Positions 1-9,598 are shown, counted from the first letter of the stretch. The stretch is 64,000 nt of DNA from Burkholderia sp. SRS-W-2-2016 (GCF_001931485.1 NZ_MSDV01000025.1:1-64000); one strand, 5' to 3'. The notes: generated by a model from the letters alone, not told the origin. Numbers and translations: made by a program.

Positions 1-96
1 GTGGGCGGGGGTGGGGCTAAGGCTCGTCATCATCGTGTCCTTCGGTTGTGCGTGGGGCGCGGCTCGTTCGGCGATGCCGCTGCGAGGCCGCGAAAT

Positions 97-141
97 GACA
101 ACGGCGTCCGCTCGTGCGGTTCACGAGGGGACGCCGTTGTC
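97..141. repeat. long near-perfect hairpin
   Basis: The arms GACAACGGCGTCC (97-109) and GGACGCCGTTGTC (129-141) pair perfectly. An inner stem CTCGTG/CACGAG (111-116/122-127) closes a 5-nt loop. No T-run follows on either strand, so it is not a canonical intrinsic terminator. The left arm is repeated almost exactly as the left arm of the nirB leader terminator (694-705), which suggests a related element. Its function is not known. Confidence 0.7.
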
Positions 142-413
142 CGTTGCATTGCGGGTTATCTGGTTTGAAGCCGGGCCGGGCGGGGCCGCACAGTGCTGCA
201 TATCGCTGCGTACCGCCGCCGGAAGCGCCGCGCCATTGCGGCGTGCTTCACATCGAACCGGCTTCGCTGATCGCGACACCGTTGCCGCGATCAGCTTGCG
301 CATCGTTCATGCAAGGACCACGCCACGTCGTTGCGGGCCACACGCAAAACAGCGCGCAAAGCCATGTGTGACGCCAATCGGAAACGCACCCATCACCTCG
401 CCAAACGCGCTCG

Positions 414-430
414 CGCACCATCGCGTCGCA
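414..430 (+). promoter_or_regulatory. NtrC-like enhancer site 1
   Basis: The 17-bp sequence CGCACC-N5-GTCGCA matches 9 of the 12 fixed positions of the NtrC consensus (TGCACC-N5-GGTGCA). It lies about 150 bp upstream of the sigma-54 promoter at 579 and shares CGCACCATCGC with the second site 47 bp downstream. The assignment is by similarity and position only. Confidence 0.4.
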
Positions 431-460
431 CTCGTCCTGCGCACGCGCACAGTGCTGCGT

Positions 461-477
461 CGCACCATCGCTGTGCC
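461..477 (+). promoter_or_regulatory. NtrC-like enhancer site 2
   Basis: The 17-bp sequence CGCACC-N5-TGTGCC matches 9 of 12 NtrC consensus positions and sits about 100 bp upstream of the -24/-12 element, the usual enhancer distance. Together with the site at 414 it would place the nir operon under nitrogen control. Confidence 0.45.
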
Positions 478-578
478 TCGCCGCATCAAAACGCGACGCC
501 CGGCGCGCGCGGTCCACGCCCCCGCATAACCTCGCAAACCCATACCGCGTAAGGCGCCGCGGGCTACTTTTTAACAAT

Positions 579-594
579 TGGCACAGCCTTTGCA
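579..594 (+). promoter_or_regulatory. sigma-54 promoter of the nir operon
   Basis: The sequence TGGCACAGCCTTTGCA fits the sigma-54 consensus (TGGCACG-N4-TTGCW) at every fixed position except the seventh. GG and GC are exactly 10 nt apart. Transcription should begin near 604-606, giving a leader of about 185 nt before nirB. RpoN/NtrC control of nitrite and nitrate assimilation is established in related bacteria. Confidence 0.85.
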
Positions 595-634
595 TTAAGC
601 GATGCCAACGGGCCAACGCAGGTCCGCCGCGTGT

Positions 635-687
635 GCAGCACCGCTGCCGCGCCATAGCAGCACCGAAGCATTACCAAAGCAGCACCG
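635..687 (+). repeat. three GCAGCACCG repeats, 22-nt period, in the nirB leader
   Basis: The 9-mer GCAGCACCG occurs at 635-643, 657-665 and 679-687, an exact 22-nt period. The last two copies extend to AGCAGCACCGAA. They lie between the predicted transcription start and the leader terminator. They could be tandem protein sites on one face of the DNA or RNA sites for an antiterminator. They do not fold into clear ANTAR-type hexaloop hairpins. Confidence 0.7.
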
Positions 688-695
688 AACAGGAC

Positions 696-747
696 AACGG
701 CGTCCCCCGGATTCAGCCATCGGCTGGGTTCGCGGGACGCCGTTTTT
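696..747 (+). terminator. intrinsic terminator (attenuator) in the nirB leader
   Basis: The arms AACGGCGTCCC (696-706) and GGGACGCCGTT (734-744) pair perfectly, an inner CAGCC/GGCTG stem closes the loop, and a run of five T (743-747) follows. It stands between the sigma-54 promoter and the nirB start, so it should stop transcription before the operon unless antitermination occurs. Assimilatory nitrate operons of Klebsiella and Azotobacter use such leader terminators, relieved by NasR or NasT. Confidence 0.8.
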
Positions 748-791
748 ATTTCCGCCATCGCAATCGCCAGACAGCAGAGGACAGCGCGCTC

Positions 792-3332
792 ATGAAAATC
801 ATCGTTATCGGTCACGGGATGGTCGGCCACAAACTGGTCGAATGCCTCGCGCAGGAGCCGGCGCACGATCTCGACATCACCGTGCTGGGCGAGGAATCGC
901 GGCCGGCCTACGATCGCGTGCATCTGTCCGAGTTCTTCGCGGGCAAGAGCGCCGACGATCTGTCGCTGGTCGAGCCTGGTTTCTTCGAGCGCCATAACGT
1001 GCTGCTCAAACTGAACGCGCGGGCCGTCGCGGTCGATCGCGATGCGCGCACCGTGACGGTGGCGAGCGGCGAAACGCTGCCGTACGACCGCCTCGTGTTC
1101 GCGACCGGCTCCTATCCGTTCGTGCCGCCGCTGCCGGGCCGCGAGCGCGCCGATTGCTTCGTGTACCGAACTATCGACGATCTCGAAGCGATGCGCGAAT
1201 GCGGCGAACGCTCGAAAACCGGCACGGTGGTCGGCGGCGGTCTGCTCGGTCTCGAATGCGCGAAGGCGCTGCGCGACATGGGGCTCGACACGCACGTGGT
1301 CGAATTCGCGCCGCGCCTGATGGCGGTGCAGGTCGACGACGGCGGCGGCCGCGTGCTGCGCAGCCGGATCGAAGAACTCGGCGTGACCGTGCACACCGCG
1401 AAGAACACGAAGGAGATCGTCGACGGCGACGCCGGCACGCACCGGATGCAGTTCGCCGACGGCAGCCACCTCGACACCGACATGATCGTGTTCTCGGCCG
1501 GCATCCGCCCGCGCGACGACCTCGCTCGTGCGTGCGGGCTCGAGATCGGCGCGCGCGGCGGCATCGTCATTGACGACGCATGCCGTACCAGCGACCCGTT
1601 CGTCTACGCGGTCGGCGAATGCGCGCTGTGGCACGGTCAATTGTTCGGCCTCGTCGCGCCCGGCTACGAAATGGCCCGCGTGGTCGCCAAGCAATTGCTC
1701 GGTAATCCTGCTGAATTCGCGGGCGCCGATATGAGCACGAAGCTCAAGCTGATGGGCGTCGACGTCGCCAGCATCGGCGACGCGCACGGCAGCACGCCGG
1801 GCAGCCGCACCTATCAGTTCAGCGACGAACGCAAACAGGTCTACAAGAAGCTGGTGGTGTCCGACTGCGGCAAGTACCTGCTCGGCGGTGTGATGGTCGG
1901 CGACGCGAGCGAATACGGCACGCTGCTGCAGATGATGCTGAACCGCATCGAGCTGCCGGAAGCGCCCGAATTCCTGATCCTGCCGCACGCGGACGGCAAC
2001 GCGAAACCGGCGCTCGGCGTCGAGGCATTGCCGGCGGCCGCGCAAATCTGCTCGTGCAACAACGTGTCGAAGGGCGACCTGTGCGCCGCCGTGTGCGCGG
2101 GCGCGACCGATATCGGCGCATTGAAGTGCGCGACCGGCGCGGGCACCTCGTGCGGCGGCTGCGTGCCGCTCGTCACCCAGGTGATGAAGGCCGAGATGAA
2201 AAAGCAGGGGCTGGCCGTCAACAACCACGTGTGCGAACACTTCCCGTATTCGCGCCAGGAGCTGTATCACCTGGTGCGCGTCGAAGGAGTCCGAAGCTTC
2301 GGCGCGCTGCTCGCGAAGCACGGGCGTGGGCTCGGCTGCGATATCTGCAAGCCGGCGGTTGCGAGCATTCTCGCGTCGTGCTGGAACGAATTCGTGCTGA
2401 AGAAAGAGCACGCGTCGCTGCAGGACACCAACGACTACTACCTCGCGAACATCCAGCGCGACGGCACCTATTCGGTCGTGCCGCGTATGCCGGGCGGCGA
2501 AGTGACGCCCGACGGCCTGATCGCGGTCGCCCAGGTCGCGAAGAAATACGGCCTCTACACGAAGATCACCGGCGGTCAGCGGGTCGATCTGTTCGGCGCG
2601 CGCGTCGAGCAATTGCCGCTGATCTGGGAAGAGCTGATCGCGGCCGGCTTCGAATCGGGTCACGCGTACGGCAAATCGCTGCGCACCGTGAAGTCCTGCG
2701 TCGGCTCGACGTGGTGCCGCTATGGCGTCGGCGACTCGGTCGGCCTCGCGGTCGAACTCGAGAATCGCTACAAGGGGCTGCGCACGCCGCACAAGATCAA
2801 GTTCGGCGTGTCGGGCTGCACCCGCGAATGCGCGGAAGCGCAGGGCAAGGACGTCGGCGTGATCGCGACCGAGAAGGGCTGGAACCTGTACGTGTGCGGC
2901 AACGGCGGGATGAAGCCGCGCCACGCGGAACTGCTCGCGGCGGACCTCGATAAAGACACGCTGGTGCGCTACATCGACCGCTTCCTGATGTTCTACGTGC
3001 GCACCGCCGACCGTCTGCAACGCACCAGCGTGTGGCGCGACAACCTCGAAGGCGGCCTCGCGTATCTGGTCGACGTGGTCGTCAACGACCGGCTCGGCGT
3101 CGCCGCCGAACTCGAAGCGGAGATGCGCAACGTGGTCGACACCTACGAGTGCGAATGGAAGAAGGCCGTCACCGATCCGGACACGCGCAAGCGCTTCCGC
3201 CACTTCGTCAACAGCGGCGAAGCGGACGGCAACGTCAGTTTCGTCGAGGAACGCGGGCAGATCCGGCCGGCCACGCCCGAGGAACGGCAAGCGCGGTTCG
3301 TGACGATTCCGGTGGTTGCTGAGACGGCTTAA
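792..3332 (+). CDS. nirB: assimilatory nitrite reductase, large subunit
   Basis: NirB reduces nitrite to ammonium with NAD(P)H in the cytoplasm, together with NirD. The 846-residue protein begins with an FAD/NAD(P)H pyridine-nucleotide oxidoreductase domain (GHGMVG near residue 7; VGGGLLGLE near 140). A BFD-like [2Fe-2S] domain follows (C420, C422, C454, C457). The C-terminal siroheme/[4Fe-4S] half carries C636-x5-C642 and C676-x3-C680, the expected cluster and siroheme ligands. The ATG at 792 is chosen because upstream in-frame codons lie inside the leader terminator and because AGAGGA precedes it. It heads a nirB-nirD-nitrate reductase operon. Confidence 0.97.
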   Translation: MKIIVIGHGMVGHKLVECLAQEPAHDLDITVLGEESRPAYDRVHLSEFFAGKSADDLSLVEPGFFERHNVLLKLNARAVAVDRDARTVTVASGETLPYDRLVFATGSYPFVPPLPGRERADCFVYRTIDDLEAMRECGERSKTGTVVGGGLLGLECAKALRDMGLDTHVVEFAPRLMAVQVDDGGGRVLRSRIEELGVTVHTAKNTKEIVDGDAGTHRMQFADGSHLDTDMIVFSAGIRPRDDLARACGLEIGARGGIVIDDACRTSDPFVYAVGECALWHGQLFGLVAPGYEMARVVAKQLLGNPAEFAGADMSTKLKLMGVDVASIGDAHGSTPGSRTYQFSDERKQVYKKLVVSDCGKYLLGGVMVGDASEYGTLLQMMLNRIELPEAPEFLILPHADGNAKPALGVEALPAAAQICSCNNVSKGDLCAAVCAGATDIGALKCATGAGTSCGGCVPLVTQVMKAEMKKQGLAVNNHVCEHFPYSRQELYHLVRVEGVRSFGALLAKHGRGLGCDICKPAVASILASCWNEFVLKKEHASLQDTNDYYLANIQRDGTYSVVPRMPGGEVTPDGLIAVAQVAKKYGLYTKITGGQRVDLFGARVEQLPLIWEELIAAGFESGHAYGKSLRTVKSCVGSTWCRYGVGDSVGLAVELENRYKGLRTPHKIKFGVSGCTRECAEAQGKDVGVIATEKGWNLYVCGNGGMKPRHAELLAADLDKDTLVRYIDRFLMFYVRTADRLQRTSVWRDNLEGGLAYLVDVVVNDRLGVAAELEAEMRNVVDTYECEWKKAVTDPDTRKRFRHFVNSGEADGNVSFVEERGQIRPATPEERQARFVTIPVVAETA

Positions 3333-3392
3333 CCCGCGTTTTATCCCGCATTTTTCGCAGCTTTTTTGCTCATTCACACAGGAGCCCTCGCC

Positions 3393-3758
3393 ATGAAAAA
3401 CGAACGCCTGCCCCGCGCATGGACCGCGATCTGCCCGCTCGACGACATCGTGCCGAACACTGGCGTCTGCGCGCTGATCAACGGCGAACAGGTCGCGGTA
3501 TTTCACGTGGACGGCGGTGATGTTCAGACCGACGGCACGCCCACTATCTACGCGATCGAAAACTTCGATCCGGGCTCGCACGCGGCGGTGCTGTCGCGCG
3601 GCCTGGTCGGCAGCCTCGGCGAGCGCATCGTGGTGGCCTCGCCGATCTACAAGCATCACTTCGATCTGCGCACCGGCGAATGCCTCGAAACGCCCGCGTA
3701 TTCGGTTAGCGCGTTTGCCGCGCGGGTCGAAAACGGCCAGGTGATGGTCGAGGTCTGA
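3393..3758 (+). CDS. nirD: assimilatory nitrite reductase, small subunit
   Basis: A 121-residue Rieske-fold protein that partners NirB in the cytoplasm. Like other NirD proteins of assimilatory NirBD enzymes it lacks the C-x-H and C-x2-H cluster ligands; the corresponding loops read SPIYKHHFDLRTGEC. The ATG at 3393 follows an AGGAG about 10 nt upstream, whereas an in-frame TTG at 3366 has no ribosome binding site. It begins 60 nt after nirB and 52 nt before the nitrate reductase gene, consistent with one transcript. Confidence 0.95.
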   Translation: MKNERLPRAWTAICPLDDIVPNTGVCALINGEQVAVFHVDGGDVQTDGTPTIYAIENFDPGSHAAVLSRGLVGSLGERIVVASPIYKHHFDLRTGECLETPAYSVSAFAARVENGQVMVEV

Positions 3759-3810
3759 CCCGGCCGCATTCTTCGCAATTGCTCAAAGCTCCTGAATATC
3801 CGGTTCGCGC

Positions 3811-6800
3811 ATGACTGCTACCAGCGTAAAAAGCGTTTGTCCGTATTGCGGCGTCGGCTGCGGAATGGTGCTGCACGTCGAGGACGGCCAGGTCGTGAAG
3901 ATCGCCGGCGACAAGGAGCATCCGGCCAACTTCGGGCGCCTGTGCACGAAAGGGCAGTCGGCTCACGTCGCGCTGCGCAAATCGGGCCGGCTCGAAGGCG
4001 CGTTCGTGCGCCATGCTCGCGACGAAGACCCGGTGCCGCTGCCGATGGCGCAGGCGCTGAGCGATACCGCCGCGCGGCTGCGTCGCGTGCTCGATGAACA
4101 TGGGCCCGATGCGTTGTCGTTCTACGTGTCCGGGCAGATGTCGCTCGAAGCGCAGTACCTTGTGAACAAGCTCGCGAAGGGCTTTATCGGCACCAACAAT
4201 ATCGAGGCCAATTCGCGGCTGTGCATGGCGAGCGCGGCGAGCGGCTACAAGCTGTCGCTCGGCGCGGACGGGCCGCCGGGATCGTATGAGGACTTCGATC
4301 ACGCGGACCTGTTTTTCGTCAGCGGCGCGAATATGGCCGACTGTCATCCGATCCTGTTCCTGCGGATGATGGATCGCGTAAAGGCCGGCGCGAAGCTGAT
4401 CGTCGTCGATCCGCGCCGCAACGCGACCGCCGAGAAGGCCGATCTGTTTCTGCAGATCAAGCCGGGCACCGACCTCGCGTTGCTGAACGGGTTGCTGCAT
4501 CTGCTGCACGAAAGCGGCACGACGGATGCCGAATTCATCGCGGACTTCACCGAGGGCTGGGACGCGATGCCGGCGTTTCTCGCGGACTACACGCCGGAAA
4601 ACGTCGCGCGTATCACCGGTCTTGCCGTCGACGATATCCGCAAAGCCGTGCAGATGATCGGCTCCGCGAACGAGTGGATGAGCTGCTGGACGATGGGTCT
4701 GAACCAGAGCACGCATGGCACGTGGCACACCAACGCGCTGTGCAATCTGCATCTGGCGACCGGCCGCATCTGCCGGCGCGGCAGCGGACCGTTCTCGCTG
4801 ACCGGTCAGCCGAACGCGATGGGCGGCCGCGAAATGGGCTACATGGGCCCGGGTTTGCCGGGGCAGCGTTCGGCGCTCGTCGCCGAAGACCGCGCGTTTA
4901 TCGAAGCGTTGTGGGGCGTCGCGCCCGGCACGCTGAAAGCCGACACGGGTAGCGGCACCGTCGATATGTTCGCGCGAATGGCCGCCGGCGACATCAAGGC
5001 GTGCTGGATCATCTGCACGAATCCGGTCGCGACGCTGCCGAACCGGCAGACCGCGATGGCCGGTTTGCGCGCGGCCGAGCTGGTGATCGCGCAGGACGCG
5101 TTCCTCGACACCGAGACCAACCGCTACGCCGACGTGCTGCTGCCCGGCGCGCTGTGGGCCGAAGCCGACGGCGTGATGATCAACTCGGAGCGCAATCTGA
5201 CGCTGATGCAACAGGCGGTCGAGCCGCCCGGCGCCGCGTTGCCGGACTGGCGGATCATCGCGCGGATCGCGTGCGAGATGGGTTTTGCCGACGCGTTCAG
5301 CTATGCGAGCGCGGCCGAAGTATTCGACGAGATCACCCGCGCGGCGAACCCGGCGACCGGCTACGACCTGCGCGGCGCGAGCTATCGACGCCTGCGCGAG
5401 ACGCCGCTGCAATGGCCGGTTGCAGCGGACGCCGCCGCCGATCGCAATCCGCTGCGCTACCTGAACGACGGCGTGAGCCAGACATTGCGGCAAAGCGAAG
5501 ACGGCAGCGTGCCGCGCATCGCGTTTCCGACCGCCAACGGCAAGGCGACGTTTTTCGCGCGCGCTTACGCACCCGCGGCCGAATTGCCGGACCGCGAATT
5601 TCCGATCGTGCTGAACACCGGCCGGCTCCAGCATCAATGGCACACGATGACCAAGACCGGCAAGGTCGCGATGCTGAACAAGCTGAACCCGGGACCGTTC
5701 GTCGAGATTCATCCGGAAGACGCGAGCGCGCTCGGCATCCGCGCGAAAGACCCGGTCGAGATTCGCTCGCGCCGCGGTCGCGCGGTGTTGCCTGCGGTGG
5801 TGACCGATCGCGTGAGCGCCGGCCAATGCTTCGCGCCGATGCACTGGAACGACGTGTTCGGCGACGACCTGTGCATCAACGCGGTGACCAACGACGCGGT
5901 CGATCCGATCTCGCTGCAGCCCGAACTGAAAGTCTGCGCGGTCGCGCTGGCGCCGGTGACGCTCGAGCATGACGCACAACCGGACGACGAAGACGCTACG
6001 TTTTGCATGCCGACCGGCGCGACAGCAGTATCAGCTACGAATGCCAAGGACTCCTCCATGCCCCGTATCGAAGCCCTTACGAGCCTGCTGCAATTGCCGC
6101 CCGAGCCAGCGCCTTCTCTCACCGATGCCGAACGCGCGTATCTCGCCGGCTTCGTCAATGGTCTGCGCTCGGCCGAAGCGAGCGGTATCGACAGCGTGCC
6201 GGTATTGCCGCCCGCCGCGCCGTTCGATGCATCGAAGCGCCTCTACGTGGACGGCCTGCTCGCGGGACTCTATAGCCGCAGCGCGACGACGCCGGGCACC
6301 GTAGCCGCCGCATTGCCGCAGCCCGCGCCGATGGAAGAGTCGCGCGAAGCCGGCGTGCGCATCGTCCGTGCACGGCCGAAGGTCACGCTGCTCTGGGCCT
6401 CGCAAACCGGCAACACCGAATCGCTGACCGAGCGTTACGCGACGCGGCTGATGGAGTCGGGCTTCGAAATCCGCACCGCGTGCATGGCCGACTATCCGTT
6501 CGCGTCGCTCGCGAAAGCGCAATACGTATTGCTGATGAGCAGCACCTTCGGCGACGGCGATGCGCCCGATAACGCGCAGGACTTCTGGACCCAACTGAGC
6601 GCGCAAGATGCGGCGCGTCTGGACGGCGTGCGCTTCGCGGTGCTCGCACTCGGCGATCGCAACTACGACCAGTTCTGCGGCCACGGCCGCCGCCTCGACG
6701 AACGTCTCGCCGCGCAGGGCGCGCTGCGTCTGCTGGAGCGTGTCGATTGCGACAGCGACTATCAGCAGAGCGCCGACGCATGGCTCGAGAGCGTGATCGT

Positions 6801-7992
6801 CAGCATCAAGGCCGCGGACGCGGCGCTGCACGCGGTGCCGCCGGGCGGGATGATCAACGCGGTGGTGGGCACGGTGCCGACCAAGACGCGGCCGGCCGCG
6901 TCGCGCGTGACCGGCAATCTGCGTCTGAACCGCCACGGCGCCGCGAAGGATACGCGCTACGTGTCGCTGCAAACCGGCGACTCGAACCTCGAATACGAAG
7001 CCGGCGATGCGCTCGGCGTGTGGCCGAGCAACTGCCCCGAACTGGTCGACGAACTGATTACGCTCAGCGGACTGCACGCGGACGCGCCGGTGCATGTTTC
7101 CGGTCACGGCGACATGCGGCTCGCCGATGCGCTCGGCAAGCACTACGAGATCGCGCGACCGAGCGCCGAAGCGCTCGCGTTCGTCGCATCGCGCAGCGAC
7201 AACGGCACGCTGCGCGAGTTGCTGACGCCCGCGCGCAAGGCCGATCTGAAGCAATGGCTGTGGGGCCAGCAGCTCGCCGACGTGCTGCACGAATTCCCGC
7301 TGAAGCTGAGCGCGACGGAGTTGACCGGCATGCTCAAGCGTATGCAGCCGCGTCTGTATTCGATCGCGTCGAGCCCGAAAGCGCATCCGGGCGAAGTGCA
7401 TCTGACGGTGTCGGCGGTGCGCTACAACAACGGCCGGCGTCATCGCAAAGGCGTGTCGTCGACGTTTCTCGCCGATCGCGCGAGCGAAACCGACGTGCCG
7501 GTCTTCGTGCAGAAGTCCGCGCATTTCCGGCCGCCGCATCAATCCGATACGCCGATGATCATGGTCGGCCCCGGCACCGGCATCGCACCGTTTCGCGGCT
7601 TTCTGCACGAGCGGCGCGCACGCGGCGACCGCGGCCGCAACTGGCTGTTCTTCGGCGAGCAGCACGCGGCCACCGATTTCTACTATCGCGACGAACTCGA
7701 AGCGATGCGCGCGAGCGGTGTGCTCACGCGACTGGACGTCGCGTTCTCGCGCGACCAGGCCGACAAGATCTACGTGCAGGACCGCATGCGCGAACACGGT
7801 GCGCAATTGTGGGCATGGCTCGAAGAAGGTGCGCATTTCTACGTCTGTGGTGACGCGAACCGGATGGCGCGCGACGTCGATGCCGCGTTGAAGGAAGTGA
7901 TCTCGACGCATGGCGGTCTCGGCGACGACAAGGCACTCGAATATGTGAGCCGTTTGACGCGCGAAAAGCGCTATGCACGCGACGTGTATTGA
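3811..7992 (+). CDS. assimilatory nitrate reductase fused to a CysJ-like flavoprotein reductase
   Basis: A 1393-residue two-part enzyme predicted to reduce nitrate to nitrite in the cytoplasm with NADPH supplied by its own reductase half. Residues 1-720 are a molybdopterin-guanine-dinucleotide nitrate reductase with an N-terminal [4Fe-4S] motif (C10-x2-C13-x3-C17-x27-C45). A flavodoxin-like FMN domain starts near residue 857 (WASQTGNTE), followed by FAD and NADP-binding domains ending in the CysJ-type tail RRYxRDVY, here KRYARDVY. The linker (about 735-855) contains ATG at 6058 preceded by AAGGA, which could allow separate translation of the reductase part. Such fusions are known in Burkholderiaceae. 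Confidence 0.93.
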   Translation: MTATSVKSVCPYCGVGCGMVLHVEDGQVVKIAGDKEHPANFGRLCTKGQSAHVALRKSGRLEGAFVRHARDEDPVPLPMAQALSDTAARLRRVLDEHGPDALSFYVSGQMSLEAQYLVNKLAKGFIGTNNIEANSRLCMASAASGYKLSLGADGPPGSYEDFDHADLFFVSGANMADCHPILFLRMMDRVKAGAKLIVVDPRRNATAEKADLFLQIKPGTDLALLNGLLHLLHESGTTDAEFIADFTEGWDAMPAFLADYTPENVARITGLAVDDIRKAVQMIGSANEWMSCWTMGLNQSTHGTWHTNALCNLHLATGRICRRGSGPFSLTGQPNAMGGREMGYMGPGLPGQRSALVAEDRAFIEALWGVAPGTLKADTGSGTVDMFARMAAGDIKACWIICTNPVATLPNRQTAMAGLRAAELVIAQDAFLDTETNRYADVLLPGALWAEADGVMINSERNLTLMQQAVEPPGAALPDWRIIARIACEMGFADAFSYASAAEVFDEITRAANPATGYDLRGASYRRLRETPLQWPVAADAAADRNPLRYLNDGVSQTLRQSEDGSVPRIAFPTANGKATFFARAYAPAAELPDREFPIVLNTGRLQHQWHTMTKTGKVAMLNKLNPGPFVEIHPEDASALGIRAKDPVEIRSRRGRAVLPAVVTDRVSAGQCFAPMHWNDVFGDDLCINAVTNDAVDPISLQPELKVCAVALAPVTLEHDAQPDDEDATFCMPTGATAVSATNAKDSSMPRIEALTSLLQLPPEPAPSLTDAERAYLAGFVNGLRSAEASGIDSVPVLPPAAPFDASKRLYVDGLLAGLYSRSATTPGTVAAALPQPAPMEESREAGVRIVRARPKVTLLWASQTGNTESLTERYATRLMESGFEIRTACMADYPFASLAKAQYVLLMSSTFGDGDAPDNAQDFWTQLSAQDAARLDGVRFAVLALGDRNYDQFCGHGRRLDERLAAQGALRLLERVDCDSDYQQSADAWLESVIVSIKAADAALHAVPPGGMINAVVGTVPTKTRPAASRVTGNLRLNRHGAAKDTRYVSLQTGDSNLEYEAGDALGVWPSNCPELVDELITLSGLHADAPVHVSGHGDMRLADALGKHYEIARPSAEALAFVASRSDNGTLRELLTPARKADLKQWLWGQQLADVLHEFPLKLSATELTGMLKRMQPRLYSIASSPKAHPGEVHLTVSAVRYNNGRRHRKGVSSTFLADRASETDVPVFVQKSAHFRPPHQSDTPMIMVGPGTGIAPFRGFLHERRARGDRGRNWLFFGEQHAATDFYYRDELEAMRASGVLTRLDVAFSRDQADKIYVQDRMREHGAQLWAWLEEGAHFYVCGDANRMARDVDAALKEVISTHGGLGDDKALEYVSRLTREKRYARDVY

Positions 7993-8058
7993 AGCCGCTG
8001 CGTGAAGCTGGCGCGGGCACTGAAGAATTGAGAAAAAGCCGTAAAACAAGGGCCCGGA

Positions 8059-8074
8059 TGGCATGGGGCTTGCA
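8059..8074 (+). promoter_or_regulatory. sigma-54 promoter of the nitrate transporter gene
   Basis: The sequence TGGCATGGGGCTTGCA has GG and GC 10 nt apart and matches the -24/-12 consensus except at position 6. It lies in the 184-nt gap after the nitrate reductase gene and 102 nt before the transporter start. The transporter can therefore be transcribed independently of the attenuated nir leader while sharing RpoN control. I found no clear NtrC site upstream. Confidence 0.8.
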
Positions 8075-8176
8075 TAAAGAAGTCCGGATCGAAAATCTGA
8101 ACGACCTGCCGGTGCGAGGATATGCAAGGCGGCGACGAGCGGGTCGACAAGGCAATCTATTTAGTGAGGATCTCTG

Positions 8177-9544
8177 ATGAAAAACCTGATGCATTCCCTG
8201 AAGAGCGGCGACTGGCGCGCGCTGGTCGCCTGCTTTCTGTATTTCGACACGGGCTTCACCGTCTGGGTGCTGTATGGACCGCTCGCACCGTTCATCAGCA
8301 AGAGCATTCAGATGACGCCCGCGCAACAGGGTCTGCTGGTCGCGGTGCCGGTGCTGTCGGCCGCGATTTTGCGCGTGACGCTCGGCAATCTGTATCAGTC
8401 CGCGCATGGCAAACGCATCGCGTTGATGGGGGTGCTTCTGTCGGCGGTGCCGACCATCGTGCTGCCGTTGCTGCCGGGCGTGCCGTCGTATCAAACGCTG
8501 CTGGTGCTCGGCGTGTTTCTCGGCGTCGGCGGTGCGAGCTTCGCGGTCGCGCTGCCGATGGCCGGCAGCAACTATCCGCCGAAAGTGCAGGGCCTCGTGC
8601 TCGGGCTCGCCGCGGCCGGCAATATCGGCGCGGTGCTCGACGGCTTCCTGTTTCCGCAACTGGCCACGCGTTACGGCTGGCAGCTGGCCGCCGGCGGTGC
8701 GTTGCCGCTGCTCGCGATTGCCGCGTTGACGCTGTACTTCTGGGCCAACGACGCGGGCGTCAAAACCGGCAGCGTGCTGCGCGCGTTCGGCAGCTTCGCG
8801 ACCACGCTGGTCGGCCTGATCGTGCTGGTGCTGCTGGTCCAGGCGGGGCTGTTCGGTGCGGGCCGAACCGGCGTGCTGCTGTTGCCGGTGATCGGCGCGC
8901 TGCTCGCGATCGCGGTGCTGCCCAAGCGCTACCGTTCGGTGCTCGCCGAGCGCGATACGTGGGTCATCATGCTCGTCTATAGCATCACGTTCGGCGGTTT
9001 CGTCGGGATGTCCTCGTATGTGTCGCTGCTGCTGACCGATCTCTATCAACTGTCGAAGATCGACGCGGGTCTGTTCATGGCGTTACTCGCGGCGACCGGC
9101 GCGATGGTGCGGCCGCTCGGCGGGCTGATCGCGGACCGGGTGTCCGGCGTGCGCGCGCTGACCGTGTTGCTCGCGATCATCGCGGTAGGCGACTTCGTGT
9201 TCGCCGCGGCGATGCCGTCGCTGACCAACGGCATCGCGCTGCTGCTGTGCCTGTACGTTGCATTCGGTCTCGGCAACGGCGCGACGTTCCAACTGGTCCC
9301 GCATCGCTGGGCCGGCCGGACCGGCTTGATGTCGGGCATCGTCGGCGCGGCGGGCGGCATCGGCGGCTTTTATCTGCCGGTCGTGATGGGCATCGCGAAG
9401 GAGAGCACCGGCAGCTATCAGATGGGCTTCGCGACGTTCGGCGCGTTGGCCGCCTGCGCGTTCCTCGCGATCGTCGCGCTGCGCCGGCCGTGGATGGCAT
9501 GGTCGATGCAAGCGGGCGTGCTGCACGCGCACGCGACGGAGTGA
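8177..9544 (+). CDS. narK: MFS nitrate/nitrite transporter (NarK family)
   Basis: A 455-residue, 12-helix inner-membrane transporter of the nitrate/nitrite porter family. It has the TM2 arginine context (AAILRVTLG) associated with nitrate binding and glycine-rich nitrate-signature stretches (LGVGGASFAVALP and GAAGGIGGFYLP). GAGGA precedes the ATG. Its position after the nitrate and nitrite reductases and its own sigma-54 promoter make nitrate uptake for assimilation the likely role. Whether it works as a nitrate/proton symporter or a nitrate/nitrite antiporter cannot be decided here. Confidence 0.92.
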   Translation: MKNLMHSLKSGDWRALVACFLYFDTGFTVWVLYGPLAPFISKSIQMTPAQQGLLVAVPVLSAAILRVTLGNLYQSAHGKRIALMGVLLSAVPTIVLPLLPGVPSYQTLLVLGVFLGVGGASFAVALPMAGSNYPPKVQGLVLGLAAAGNIGAVLDGFLFPQLATRYGWQLAAGGALPLLAIAALTLYFWANDAGVKTGSVLRAFGSFATTLVGLIVLVLLVQAGLFGAGRTGVLLLPVIGALLAIAVLPKRYRSVLAERDTWVIMLVYSITFGGFVGMSSYVSLLLTDLYQLSKIDAGLFMALLAATGAMVRPLGGLIADRVSGVRALTVLLAIIAVGDFVFAAAMPSLTNGIALLLCLYVAFGLGNGATFQLVPHRWAGRTGLMSGIVGAAGGIGGFYLPVVMGIAKESTGSYQMGFATFGALAACAFLAIVALRRPWMAWSMQAGVLHAHATE

Positions 9545-9598
9545 AAGCTCCTTGCATCGCGTGAGTCGGGTGCCTAATATGCAGCCAGGAGGCTGCAT

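Larger units (their letters stand above)
1..578. other. non-coding region upstream of the nir operon
   Basis: I see no convincing gene here. The open frames on both strands are Arg/Ala/Cys-rich, overlap one another and lack ribosome binding sites. The stretch holds a near-perfect hairpin (97-141) and two NtrC-like 17-bp sites (414-430 and 461-477) upstream of the sigma-54 promoter at 579. The 12-mer GCACAGTGCTGC occurs twice, at 188-199 and 447-458. The left end may be the tail of an intergenic region belonging to a gene outside the window. Confidence 0.6.

Noticed and set aside
11..655. Overlapping short frames on both strands at the left end
   Set aside because: Composition is Arg/Cys/Ala-rich in all frames, with no ribosome binding site or homology pattern. 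The segment reads as regulatory DNA.
635..700. ANTAR-type two-hairpin antiterminator target in the nirB leader
   Set aside because: The 22-nt repeats contain AxxGxx-like hexamers (ACCGAA), but flanking bases allow only two pairs, so the canonical hexaloop stems are not supported.
564..3659. A 1031-codon open frame on the minus strand over nirB-nirD
   Set aside because: It is the GC-rich antisense shadow of nirB (Val/Arg/Ala/His/Asp/Glu composition, no domain, no ribosome binding site). NirB is unmistakable on the plus strand.
3706..5979. Long minus-strand frames opposite the nitrate reductase fusion
   Set aside because: They mirror codon bias of the plus-strand gene and contain no recognisable motifs.
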